Part shown: positions 6,622 to 13,906 of the stretch, one piece after another | Layout: every line of letters begins with the position of its first letter | Position numbering within the stretch: the stretch's first letter is position 1 | NCBI GenBank assembly: GCA_003483885.1 | Contig: DMXI01000184.1 | Span: 1 to 30,828, forward strand | Direction of reading: 5' to 3' | Length of the DNA: 30,828 bases | Source: Microscillaceae bacterium | GTDB lineage: Bacteria > Bacteroidota > Bacteroidia > Cytophagales > Microscillaceae | Program-made: the position numbers and the translations under genes | Notes under the pieces: generated by a model | Told to the model about the DNA's origin: nothing | What the model saw: only the letters and a program-made list of their open reading frames with translations | Databases searched by the model: none

Positions 6622-7131
6622 ATGAATATAACCGAACAAACCAAACAATACGCTCTTCGCTGCCATCGCGAAACCCATCACTTATACGATGCTCAACCTT
6701 ACGAAATACACCTGCAAATGGTGGTAGCAGCCGCAGAACGCTTTATTCATTTGATTCCCGAAGCCGCTCGCCAGGAGGTAATTGCGGGGTGTTGGGTACA
6801 CGACTGTATAGAAGATTGTCGCCAAACCTACAATGATGTAAAAAAAGCCACCAGCGAAGCCGTGGCCGAATTGGCTTATGCCCTTACCAACGAAAAGGGG
6901 CGTAGTCGTCAGGAGCGCGCCAATGATAAATACTATGCCGATATGAAAGCTACTCCTTATGCGGTGTTTATCAAATATTGCGACCGCATAGCCAATGTTA
7001 CTTATGCCAAACAAAAGGGCAGTCGCATGTTTGGGGTATATCAAGCGGAGGTAGATGATTTTATTACCAAAATTCACCAATCACCTTACGACGAAATGGC
7101 TGCCTACTTGCGAAGCTTGTTTGAAAAATAG
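6622..7131 (+). CDS. HD-domain hydrolase, small alarmone hydrolase-like
   Basis: A 169-residue cytoplasmic HD-superfamily metal-dependent phosphohydrolase. The metal ligands can be read in order: H30 (PYEIH), H60-D61 within WVHDCIEDC, and D121 (KYCDRIANV). The HDxxED pattern and the pattern of HR near residue 15, PYxxH, HDxxED, then a K-x-x-DRxxN helix are those of RelA/SpoT-type and MESH1-type (p)ppGpp hydrolases, and the length fits a single-domain small alarmone hydrolase. Hydrolysis of (p)ppGpp is inferred from this pattern; another nucleotide or phosphoester substrate is possible. The frame extends three codons upstream to a GTG, but the ATG at 6622 is preferred. It appears to be transcribed alone. 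Confidence 0.72.
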   Translation: MNITEQTKQYALRCHRETHHLYDAQPYEIHLQMVVAAAERFIHLIPEAARQEVIAGCWVHDCIEDCRQTYNDVKKATSEAVAELAYALTNEKGRSRQERANDKYYADMKATPYAVFIKYCDRIANVTYAKQKGSRMFGVYQAEVDDFITKIHQSPYDEMAAYLRSLFEK

Positions 7132-7177
7132 GCATTAAAACCCATAAAATATTACACAAAAAATCCAACCCCTTTCG

Positions 7178-7219
7178 CTGTTAATCTCCTGTTAAACGGC
7201 TGTTAAACCCTTGTTAAAC
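7178..7219 (+). promoter_or_regulatory. Four TGTTAA boxes at an 11-base period
   Basis: TGTTAA begins at 7179, 7190, 7201 and 7212, exactly 11 bases apart, and the first three are preceded by C while the last three continue AC. On the other strand this reads TTAACA-N5-TTAACA repeated, the form of the Bacillus PhoP box and close in layout to the E. coli Pho box (11-base direct repeats). It lies about 85 bases before the DUF2911 gene at 7303. Binding by an OmpR/PhoB-type response regulator is inferred. Confidence 0.5.
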
Positions 7220-7302
7220 TACTAGGCATTACCAACTACCCTGCTTTTTTCCAGTACATTCATACATCTAAATTTATTAAGAGATTTTAAACCTGTATAA
7301 CT

Positions 7303-8418
7303 ATGACTAACAATCTACGTCCACGATGGGCGAATCTGTTGGGGGTAATCTTTTGCGCATTTTTAGCCACAGTTGCCCAAGCCCAAAACGTAACCACTCC
7401 TCGCGCCAGCCAGGCGGCCGAAGTATCGCAAACCATTGGTCTTTCCAAAATCACCCTCAATTATTCCCGGCCATCAGTACGAGGCCGCAAGATTTGGGGC
7501 AACCTGGTACCTTATGGTTTTCAAAAAATCAATTTTGCGAGTCGCGGTGAAATTCCCTGGAGAGCGGGTGCCAACGAAAACACCGTATTTACTAACTCAC
7601 ACGAATTGAAAATCAATGGTAAAACCTTACCTGCCGGGTCGTATGGATTTCATTTGGCGGTAAAACAAGATGGCAACGTAACCGTGATTTTTTCTAAAAA
7701 CAACCAAGCCTGGGGTAGCTACTTTTACAAAGAAAGCGAAGATGTACTCCGAGCCGAGGGTAAGCTTACCGACTCTCCTCTGCATGTAGAGCAATTGATG
7801 TATCTTTTCGAAGATGTAAAACCCAACGCTGCTACAGTAAGCTTATATTGGGGTAAAAAGAAAATCTCTTTTCCAATTGAGGTAGATGTAAAAGGCATTA
7901 CCATGGCCAGCATCAAGGCCCAAATGACCAATCTGCAAGCGTTTAACTGGCAAGGAGCTTATAGTGCTGCTCAATATTGTGCTGCCAACAACTTAGACAT
8001 GGAGCAAGCTTTGGCCTGGGCCGACCAGTCTATCAATCAGCAATCCAACTTTCAGAACAATTCTTTGAAAGCCAGCATTTTGATGCGTATGGGCAAAAAA
8101 GAGGAAGCTACCAAAATGATTGCCAAAGTGCTCCCATTGGGCAATGTGCAGCAATTACACGGGTTTGGTCGTCAGTTGATCAGAGCCAAAATGCCGCAAA
8201 AAGCAATGGAAGTATTTGAATATAATTACAAAAAACACAAAAATACCTGGCCAGTAAATGTAGGCATGATGCGAGGGCATTCGGCCAACGGTGATTTCAA
8301 AAAGGCTTTGAAACACGCCAAAGCAGCTTTGAAAAACGTACCCAAAGGGGATACACTTAATGGCCCCGCTTTGCAGAGAGCCATCAAAAAATTAGAGAAA
8401 AAAGAAGACATCAATTAA
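7303..8418 (+). CDS. DUF2911 protein with C-terminal TPR-like repeats (copy 1)
   Basis: A 371-residue exported protein. Residues 1-27 form a signal peptide ending VAQAQ. The DUF2911 domain follows (about 30-200), recognised from ASQAAEVSQTIG, ITLNYSRPSVRGRKIWG, WRAGANENTVF, INGKTLPAGSYGFH and VTVIFSKNNQAWGSYFY, all typical of this family. The rest (about 215-365) is helical, with TPR-like pairs containing KASILMRMGKKEEA and KKALKHAKAALKNVPKG. The function of DUF2911 is unknown; it is common in Bacteroidetes and secreted. A paralogue of identical length lies at 9856. The four-box regulatory site upstream belongs to this copy only, so the two are probably regulated differently. Confidence 0.85.
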   Translation: MTNNLRPRWANLLGVIFCAFLATVAQAQNVTTPRASQAAEVSQTIGLSKITLNYSRPSVRGRKIWGNLVPYGFQKINFASRGEIPWRAGANENTVFTNSHELKINGKTLPAGSYGFHLAVKQDGNVTVIFSKNNQAWGSYFYKESEDVLRAEGKLTDSPLHVEQLMYLFEDVKPNAATVSLYWGKKKISFPIEVDVKGITMASIKAQMTNLQAFNWQGAYSAAQYCAANNLDMEQALAWADQSINQQSNFQNNSLKASILMRMGKKEEATKMIAKVLPLGNVQQLHGFGRQLIRAKMPQKAMEVFEYNYKKHKNTWPVNVGMMRGHSANGDFKKALKHAKAALKNVPKGDTLNGPALQRAIKKLEKKEDIN

Positions 8419-8441
8419 ATCTTGATATCCATTCATCATTA

Positions 8442-8476
8442 AACACAAAGGCCAGAGAATCTCTGGCCTTTGTGTT
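8442..8476. terminator. Bidirectional hairpin between convergent genes
   Basis: AACACAAAGGCCAGAG (8442-8457) and CTCTGGCCTTTGTGTT (8461-8476) form a perfect 16-base stem with a three-base AAT loop, placed between the stop codons of the plus-strand DUF2911 gene and the minus-strand phosphatase gene. No long T-run follows on either side. Confidence 0.65.
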
Positions 8477-8532
8477 ACTACTATACAGGTAAGGTAGTTT
8501 GTTCTCTTGGTTACCTTCCTATTGCACTGAAC

Positions 8533-9243
8533 CTATTTCTTATCCAGTGCCATTTTGTCTCGCACATACTTCATCATCAAAAACATTTCTTGAGCTATTT
8601 GTTTGACAGTTTCGTCGTATTTGGCATCCTGAACCGAGGTATTGTCAAAGTGCCGAGGATCCTTAAATGGTAAAGAAAATCTTGCTGCAGCACCCGGTAC
8701 AAGGGGGCAGGCCTTGTCTGCATCGGAGCACACCATAATTCCTGCAAAACCCGATGGAGGGTTTATCTCATGGGTAAATTTTTTAGAAAACATACGCCAT
8801 TTTGGTTGCTGTGCTCCCACCGATACGTGAACCTGAGGATTGGTTTCCGGGCCTTTTTGAACTAAAAAACCGGCTCGTTCGAGGCCAGCAATCGCATTTT
8901 TGTTAAATGCAGTGGCTTCTGTACCTCCTGAAAAAGCCTGTACTCCTTCTATGCCATAGTACAAAGCAGCGGTAGCTATCCAGGTTTGGGTAATTTGACT
9001 ACGGCGGGAGTTATGGGTGCAAATCGCCAGCAAGTTGGCTTTTTTATCTGCTTTGAGTGCTTGGTATACATAAGCGCTTATTTGCTCGAGCACTACTTTT
9101 CGCTTTGCAGGTATTTGGTCTGTTCCATTAACAATCGTTTTTATGTAGTGGTCCAGGTTTTTAGAAAACTTTTGAGCAGTTGCTTCTTTGCCTGTTCCAA
9201 ACACACAAATCAAGAATAGGCTCAGTGATAAAAATAGTTCCAT
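8533..9243 (-). CDS. Exported arsenate reductase-like low-molecular-weight phosphatase
   Basis: A 236-residue protein of the LMW-PTP/thioredoxin-coupled ArsC fold. The P-loop CTHNSRRSQ places the nucleophile at Cys75 and the CX5R arginine at Arg81. DPRHFD (195-200) supplies the acid/base Asp. VCSDADKACP holds Cys172 and Cys179 with the spacing of the second and third redox cysteines of S. aureus-type ArsC, so the full three-cysteine relay is present. It follows an arsR gene on the same strand behind an identical operator, which supports an arsenic role; reduction of arsenate to arsenite is inferred. Unusually, a hydrophobic export signal precedes the domain (MELFLSLSLFLICVFG, then ATAQ), predicting a periplasmic enzyme. 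The frame is open ten codons further to a CTG at 9273; reading from there adds KQFKH and makes a more standard signal peptide. Confidence 0.75.
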   Translation of the reverse strand: MELFLSLSLFLICVFGTGKEATAQKFSKNLDHYIKTIVNGTDQIPAKRKVVLEQISAYVYQALKADKKANLLAICTHNSRRSQITQTWIATAALYYGIEGVQAFSGGTEATAFNKNAIAGLERAGFLVQKGPETNPQVHVSVGAQQPKWRMFSKKFTHEINPPSGFAGIMVCSDADKACPLVPGAAARFSLPFKDPRHFDNTSVQDAKYDETVKQIAQEMFLMMKYVRDKMALDKK

Positions 9244-9290
9244 TGTTAGTAATAGATGTTTAAATTGTTTCAGTCAATTATCATTGTATT

Positions 9291-9306
9291 ATTGCAATAT
9301 TACGAT
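9291..9306. promoter_or_regulatory. ArsR-type operator, site 1
   Basis: ATTGCAATATTACGAT, an imperfect palindrome with centre AATATT and arms ATTG/CGAT. It lies upstream of the exported phosphatase gene and is identical over 16 bases to the site before arsR. The central AT-rich palindrome fits ArsR/SmtB-family operators. Confidence 0.65.
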
Positions 9307-9346
9307 TATAAATTTCAAAAAAAACGCTGATACACTCAGCACATAT

Positions 9347-9685
9347 TCAACAGCAAGATTCTGAAATAGTGGGGTCATTGTATTGCCCAAATAATCCTTC
9401 AAACAAACCTTTGGTCTGGTTCCAACGCTCTGGGTTGATACAATAACTTATACTCGCTCCTTCAATAGTGCCTTTGATCAATCCAATGGCCTTCAATTCT
9501 TTGAGGTGTTGGCTAATTGTAGCCTGAGCCAGTCCGAGCTCCTGCACCAAATCACCATTGATACAAGCATCGGTTTTTAATAAATACTGGATAATAGCCA
9601 CCCTGGCAGGGTGAGCAAATGCTTTAGCTATTTGTGCCAGTTCGTTTTGCGATGTTGTAAAAAGGTGTGATTTAGTAATTCCCAT
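9347..9685 (-). CDS. arsR: ArsR-family transcriptional repressor
   Basis: A 112-residue winged-helix metalloregulator that normally represses arsenic or metal resistance genes and releases DNA on binding the inducer. AKAFAHPARVAIIQYLL (residues 20-36) and LVQELGLAQATISQHLKELKAIGLI (46-70) are the characteristic dimer/helix-turn-helix segments, followed by a short wing (GTIEGASISYCI). The usual ELCVCDL metal site of E. coli-type ArsR is reduced to DACINGDL with one cysteine (Cys41). Further cysteines are Cys82 and a C-terminal pair, Cys111-Cys112, which may complete an As(III) site. The start ATG is 16 bases from the operator at 9702, so autoregulation is likely. It lies 103 bases upstream of the phosphatase gene on the same strand. 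Confidence 0.85.
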   Translation of the reverse strand: MGITKSHLFTTSQNELAQIAKAFAHPARVAIIQYLLKTDACINGDLVQELGLAQATISQHLKELKAIGLIKGTIEGASISYCINPERWNQTKGLFEGLFGQYNDPTISESCC

Positions 9686-9701
9686 ATTTCAAAATTCTAC
9701 C

Positions 9702-9717
9702 ATTGCAATATTACGAT
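9702..9717. promoter_or_regulatory. ArsR-type operator, site 2
   Basis: An exact second copy of the 16-base ATTGCAATATTACGAT, here 16 bases upstream of the arsR start codon. Exact conservation of the site before both genes argues for autoregulation of arsR and co-regulation of the phosphatase. Confidence 0.65.
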
Positions 9718-9855
9718 TAATATAAATCAAGGTCAATAAAAATCTACTTTATCTTGTTCACCTCTTTTGTTAGCGATTCACCAAATAAATAGGTAGCTTC
9801 AGATCAATTACCATTAACTTGAAGAACTTATGGTCTTATCCAAATCTTCCTTATC

Positions 9856-10971
9856 ATGACACATCTGAAAGCTTTTCGAATAGGTTTTATAGGATTACTT
9901 ATAGGTTTACAAATCCAGGCTTTTGCTCAACCTCATCGAGTAAAGCGTCCTCGTCGCAGTCCTGCTGCACAAATTAGCCAAACCATTGGCTTAAGCACAA
10001 TTACAATTGATTATTCCCGACCTGCCACCCGAAAAAGGAAAGTTTGGGGCGGGATAGTTGCGTTTGGCTTGCAAAACAACAATTTCGGTCAACGAAAGCC
10101 CATGCCTTGGCGAGCAGGAGCCAACGAAAATACGGTATTTACGCTCAGTGATGCTGCCTCTATCAATGGTAAACCCCTCAAGGCGGGTAGTTATGGCTTA
10201 CATATGATCGTTCAGGCAGATCAGCAAGTCACGGTGATTTTTTCCAAAAACTATACTTCTTGGGGTAGTTTCTTTTATGACAACCAAGAAGATGCGTTAC
10301 GCATTCAGAGCAAATTGGAAGATTATCCAGTACATATTGAGCGACTAAAGTACGAATTTGAGGCCATTACCAACAACACAACTAAAGTGTGTTTGTATTG
10401 GGGTAAGAAAAAGATATCGTTCACGGTATCTTTTGATGTGCACACAATTGTACTGGCGAAGATGAAAAATGAACTTAAAAATTATCCAGGATTCTTTTGG
10501 GAAGGGCCACTCAGTGCAGCTCAATATTGTGTAGATAACAACGTGGCGCTGGATCAAGCCCTAAAGTGGGTCAATCAATCTATTAAAATCAAGTCTACCT
10601 TTGCCAACAACCGCGAAAAGGCTAGCATATTGATTCGCCAAGGTAAATCGGCGCAAGCGCTGAAATACATAGATCAGGCATTGCCATTGGGCACTATTTT
10701 TCAATTACATAGTTTGGGGCGAGAACTGATCCGTTTTAAACTATTAAAAAAAGCAATGGAGGTCTTTAGTTACAATTACAAAAAACACAAAGATACCCCT
10801 GTTACAATCAACTTTGGAATGATGCGGGGCCACTCTGCTTTGGGGCAATACCAAAAAGCTTTAAAGTACGCTAAAGCGGCGCTCAAACATGTACCCTCTC
10901 ACGACCAATCGAATCAAAGACAGCTAGCTGATGCGATCAAAAAACTCAAAAATAAGCAAGATGTCAATTAA
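9856..10971 (+). CDS. DUF2911 protein with C-terminal TPR-like repeats (copy 2)
   Basis: A 371-residue exported protein, exactly as long as the one at 7303 and similar throughout. The signal peptide ends near residue 25 (IQAFAQ). The DUF2911 landmarks repeat: AAQISQTIGLSTITIDYSRP, WRAGANENTVF, INGKPLKAGSYGLH and VTVIFSKNYTSWGSFFY. The helical C-terminal half repeats SAAQYCVDNNVALDQAL and KKAMEVFSYNYKKHK. It differs by a more basic mature N-terminus (HRVKRPRRSP). The TGTTAA boxes found before copy 1 are absent here. Gene duplication followed by divergence is inferred; function is unknown. Confidence 0.85.
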   Translation: MTHLKAFRIGFIGLLIGLQIQAFAQPHRVKRPRRSPAAQISQTIGLSTITIDYSRPATRKRKVWGGIVAFGLQNNNFGQRKPMPWRAGANENTVFTLSDAASINGKPLKAGSYGLHMIVQADQQVTVIFSKNYTSWGSFFYDNQEDALRIQSKLEDYPVHIERLKYEFEAITNNTTKVCLYWGKKKISFTVSFDVHTIVLAKMKNELKNYPGFFWEGPLSAAQYCVDNNVALDQALKWVNQSIKIKSTFANNREKASILIRQGKSAQALKYIDQALPLGTIFQLHSLGRELIRFKLLKKAMEVFSYNYKKHKDTPVTINFGMMRGHSALGQYQKALKYAKAALKHVPSHDQSNQRQLADAIKKLKNKQDVN

Positions 10972-11123
10972 TCTAAATATTGTACTCCTTGAGTACCAAA
11001 ATATCATCAGGCAATACTATTCGCCCTTATAATAGTATTTTTATAATATTTATTTAATCATCTTTTTTTAGTTTTTATTATTTTGTTGAGAAATTGCCAA
11101 CACTAAACTTAACTGCCTATTTT

Positions 11124-11525
11124 ATGAACATTTTACTTGATGAGAGTTATGCCCGGATACAAGTAGATGGGGAACATCGGATTGTAGAAATTATCTGGAA
11201 AAAATTTGCTATGAGCAACCAATACCGGGATGCCATTGAGGTAGCCTACGAAGCCGTTACTAAATATGACCTCACGGGTTGGTTGTCTGATATGACACAC
11301 GCAGGAGTGGTGGCTATGCAAGATCAAAATTGGGTGATAGAAGACATCGTTCCCAAATGTATTGCCGCTGGGATTGTAAAAACTGCGGTAGTAGATTCTA
11401 AGGATATTTTTAGCAAAAAATATGTGGAAACCATCGAGAGGGCTTATCCTAATGCTACAGCTGAGCACTTCAAAGATATTGCGTCGGCTCGTCAATGGCT
11501 AAAGCAAGAGAAAGTGTTAAAGTAA
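11124..11525 (+). CDS. STAS/SpoIIAA-like protein
   Basis: A 133-residue soluble protein whose pattern (an initial strand IQVDGEHRIVEIIWK, the helix YRDAIEVAYEAVTKYDLTGWLSDM with its buried Asp, then WVIEDIVPKCIAAGIVKTAVV and a final SARQWLKQE helix) fits the SpoIIAA-like/STAS fold family seen in many Bacteroidetes. Members are thought to act in protein or lipid binding or anti-sigma signalling; no specific role can be assigned here. The frame extends ten codons to a TTG, but the ATG at 11124 is preferred. No partner kinase or sigma-factor gene lies next to it. Confidence 0.6.
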   Translation: MNILLDESYARIQVDGEHRIVEIIWKKFAMSNQYRDAIEVAYEAVTKYDLTGWLSDMTHAGVVAMQDQNWVIEDIVPKCIAAGIVKTAVVDSKDIFSKKYVETIERAYPNATAEHFKDIASARQWLKQEKVLK

Positions 11526-11610
11526 TGAAAATCTCTCTAGTATAGCTGTAATACAATAAATGGTTTGGTATTTTTGATTAATTCAATTATCCAATCATTT
11601 ATTGTATTAT

Positions 11611-12264
11611 ATGACTAAACCTTATTTTTGCTTAGTTCTCTTGTTGTTGGCCAATCTGTGGTTTTATAACCAAGGAAGGTCTCAACCAGTATCTGCCGAA
11701 TTTGACTTAAAAAAATACCGCAAACAAATTCGTAAAACCCGTCGCAAAAAAAATAAAGAATTCAAAAAAAGCGATCATTCACCTATCCCTCAAAAGGCGC
11801 GAAAAAAATTCAGAAAACTGGCTTATTACCCTGTTAATGCGGATTATCGGGTAACCGCTGAAGTGGAACTCACCCCCGATACCGAGTTTTTTGAGATGAC
11901 TACGTCAGACGGCAAAGTAAAACAGTATCGTCAATATGCCTTGCTTCGTTTTACCCTTAAGGGTCAACAATTAAAATTACCTATTTATCGCAGCCGAGCT
12001 TTAATGCGCATTCCTAAATACCGCCATTATCTTTTTGTGCCTTTTACTGACCTTACCAATGGCGAAACTACTTATGGTGCAGGGCGTTATATGGAACTAT
12101 ACCTTAAGCCTAATCATACCAAAACAATCGTGTTGGATTTTAATACGGCTTACAACCCTTATTGTGCCTATAGTACCGCTTACTCCTGCCCTATTCCTCC
12201 CCAAGCCAATCATTTAGCGATCAAAATAGAGGCAGGAGAGAAACAGTTCACAAAATCAAAGTAA
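11611..12264 (+). CDS. DUF1684 exported protein
   Basis: A 217-residue protein with an N-terminal signal sequence (MTKPYFCLVLLLLANLWFY), then a very basic spacer (RKQIRKTRRKKNKEFKK). The rest is the DUF1684 domain, identified by RQYALLRFTLKGQQLKLPIY, FVPFTDLTNGETTYGAGRYM and especially LDFNTAYNPYCAYSTAYSCP followed by IPPQANHL and AGEK near the C-terminus. The motif is intact and the length usual. The biochemical function of DUF1684 is unknown. The ATG at 11611 is preferred over a TTG three codons upstream. Confidence 0.85.
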   Translation: MTKPYFCLVLLLLANLWFYNQGRSQPVSAEFDLKKYRKQIRKTRRKKNKEFKKSDHSPIPQKARKKFRKLAYYPVNADYRVTAEVELTPDTEFFEMTTSDGKVKQYRQYALLRFTLKGQQLKLPIYRSRALMRIPKYRHYLFVPFTDLTNGETTYGAGRYMELYLKPNHTKTIVLDFNTAYNPYCAYSTAYSCPIPPQANHLAIKIEAGEKQFTKSK

Positions 12265-12333
12265 ATGATTATATTGAATCTTTGCCAAGGGCTTGTATGG
12301 CCATACCATTATCTAATCAAAAACTAATACACT

Positions 12334-13200
12334 ATGATAAATCAGACAAACAACAATGCCGGGGATGACAACATGAAAAAAGCTTATCGTCTGGCCAAAA
12401 ACCTACTCAAAGATCGTCTCAACAATGAAGACAAAGACTTGCTCGAGAACATTGATCAAACCGATGTAGTAGTAGTCAGTGGCACGTATGATCACATACA
12501 TTTGGTGCTCAAACACCTCAACCTTCCTTTTGTAGAGGTAAATCATAATCAGTTCCTGGGCGTTAACCTCAAACCCGATCAAACGGTATTTGTCAACTGC
12601 GCCTCTAGTTTTCCACCCGAAGGAGCCCGAAAGTTGGCTACTTTTGTATCTCAAGGAGGGCAACTCATTACCACTGATTGGGCACTTAAAAATGTGCTTG
12701 AGGTAGGTTTTCCCAATACAGTGGCTTACAACGGCAAACCCACTGCCGATGAAGTAGTACGTATTGAACTGCTAGATCGTGAAGATCCAGTCATTGCTGG
12801 TTTTTTAGACGAAGAAACCGACCCAGTGTGGTGGTTAGAGGGTTCGTCTTACCCAGTAAAAATCCTGGATAAAGAAAAAGTACAGGTGCTAATGCGCTCC
12901 AAAGAGCTGGGTGAGAAATACGGAGATGATGCCGTCATTATTCGTTTCAATCACGGTGAAGGCGTGGTGTATCATATGATTTCGCATTTTTACCTGCAAC
13001 GTACCGAAACTCGTGAAGCCAAGCAAACCGATGGATCGACTAATTATGCGATGTCTAAAGGAGCTTCTGCTGAAACCATGGCCGAGTTTAGTGCCGAAGA
13101 AGATGTGAATTATGGAGAAGTGCAATCAGCCAGTACTTCGGCGGAGTTTGTATCTCGTGCTATCTTAAAGCAGAAAAAGAAGTGGGGGAAGAAAAAGTAA
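12334..13200 (+). CDS. GATase1/ThuA-like domain protein
   Basis: A 288-residue cytoplasmic protein without signal peptide. After an Asn-rich start, strands such as DVVVVSGTYDHIHLVL, VFVNCASSFP and the turn FVSQGGQLITTDWAL match the flavodoxin-like class I glutamine-amidotransferase/ThuA fold used by many bacterial proteins. A cysteine sits at the end of a strand (VNCASS), but I do not see a convincing Cys-His-Glu triad, so enzyme activity is doubtful. The C-terminal 60 residues are Ser/Thr/Glu-rich and end in a Lys cluster (KQKKKWGKKK), possibly for binding nucleic acid or membrane. An alternative start is the ATG at residue 14. No clear operon partner. Confidence 0.5.
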   Translation: MINQTNNNAGDDNMKKAYRLAKNLLKDRLNNEDKDLLENIDQTDVVVVSGTYDHIHLVLKHLNLPFVEVNHNQFLGVNLKPDQTVFVNCASSFPPEGARKLATFVSQGGQLITTDWALKNVLEVGFPNTVAYNGKPTADEVVRIELLDREDPVIAGFLDEETDPVWWLEGSSYPVKILDKEKVQVLMRSKELGEKYGDDAVIIRFNHGEGVVYHMISHFYLQRTETREAKQTDGSTNYAMSKGASAETMAEFSAEEDVNYGEVQSASTSAEFVSRAILKQKKKWGKKK

Positions 13201-13300
13201 TTCAATGATTATTGATGTTTAATGATAAATAAGGCGTGATTAGTGGTTCTATTTTAGTCTCAGTCACGCTTTAGAGCTTGTTTACAACATATAATATCCA

Positions 13301-13750
13301 ATGAAAAAGATTATCTACTATCACTGTTTCTCAATCATTCTTATAATCATCTTCCAAAGTTGTTCCCACAAGCCGCTCAATACAAGTAGCTTCTTTGCAG
13401 TGCACGCCAAAAACAATGTGAATCAGCTTATCAAAAATGGAACAGTTACTATAGATGAAGACAGGCCTCGCCAAAACATTAGCCAGTCTTATGAAAACTT
13501 CAATATTATATATCAGATCAACCCTCAAAAAGAATGTATTTTCGGGATTCAGGCTTTTTTTACCAAGCTCAACACCAAGGCAAAAATCTTGGTCTGGATC
13601 AAACAAAACCAAGTAACTATTGTGAATAGAAAACAGTTTGATACCCAGCAAGCTTTCCAAATTAGAGGCATTCATGGGCTTATTTTTAACTGCAAGCGAA
13701 TGCCCAATGGCCATTTAGAAGTGACCAGAACATATTTTACTTGTCTTTAA
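13301..13750 (+). CDS. Small lipoprotein, unknown function
   Basis: A 149-residue protein with MKK, a hydrophobic stretch and the lipobox-like IIFQSC at Cys21, so it is probably a lipoprotein. The mature part reads as beta-rich (VNQLIKNGTVTIDE, KILVWIKQNQVTIVN, IFNCKRMPNGHLEVTRTY), with four further cysteines or fewer and no recognised domain. A six-base inverted repeat (GCGTGA/TCACGC) lies before it and may end the preceding transcript. The next gene has its own promoter. Confidence 0.55.
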   Translation: MKKIIYYHCFSIILIIIFQSCSHKPLNTSSFFAVHAKNNVNQLIKNGTVTIDEDRPRQNISQSYENFNIIYQINPQKECIFGIQAFFTKLNTKAKILVWIKQNQVTIVNRKQFDTQQAFQIRGIHGLIFNCKRMPNGHLEVTRTYFTCL

Positions 13751-13840
13751 ACAAAAACATTGAGCTTGTATAACCGCATTTTTCCAATCTCTCAAATAGG
13801 GGTACCCCCCTTTCCTTCTAATCTAGTGAATAATTCTGGC

Positions 13841-13869
13841 TTGAGGTTATTTAATTTATTGTAGTTTTG
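13841..13869 (+). promoter_or_regulatory. Bacteroidetes-type promoter of the FAD oxidoreductase
   Basis: TTG at 13841-13843 and TAGTTTTG at 13862-13869, an exact TAnnTTTG -7 element, are separated by 18 bases. Transcription would begin near 13876, about 30 bases before the start codon at 13907. Confidence 0.55.
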
Positions 13870-13906
13870 CTTAAACTTTTTTAAACCTTAGTCAGTTTTT
13901 TGAGTC

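Noticed and set aside
8442..8476. Possible attachment site or mobile-element end
   Set aside because: A clean inverted repeat between two convergent stop codons is better explained as a bidirectional terminator.
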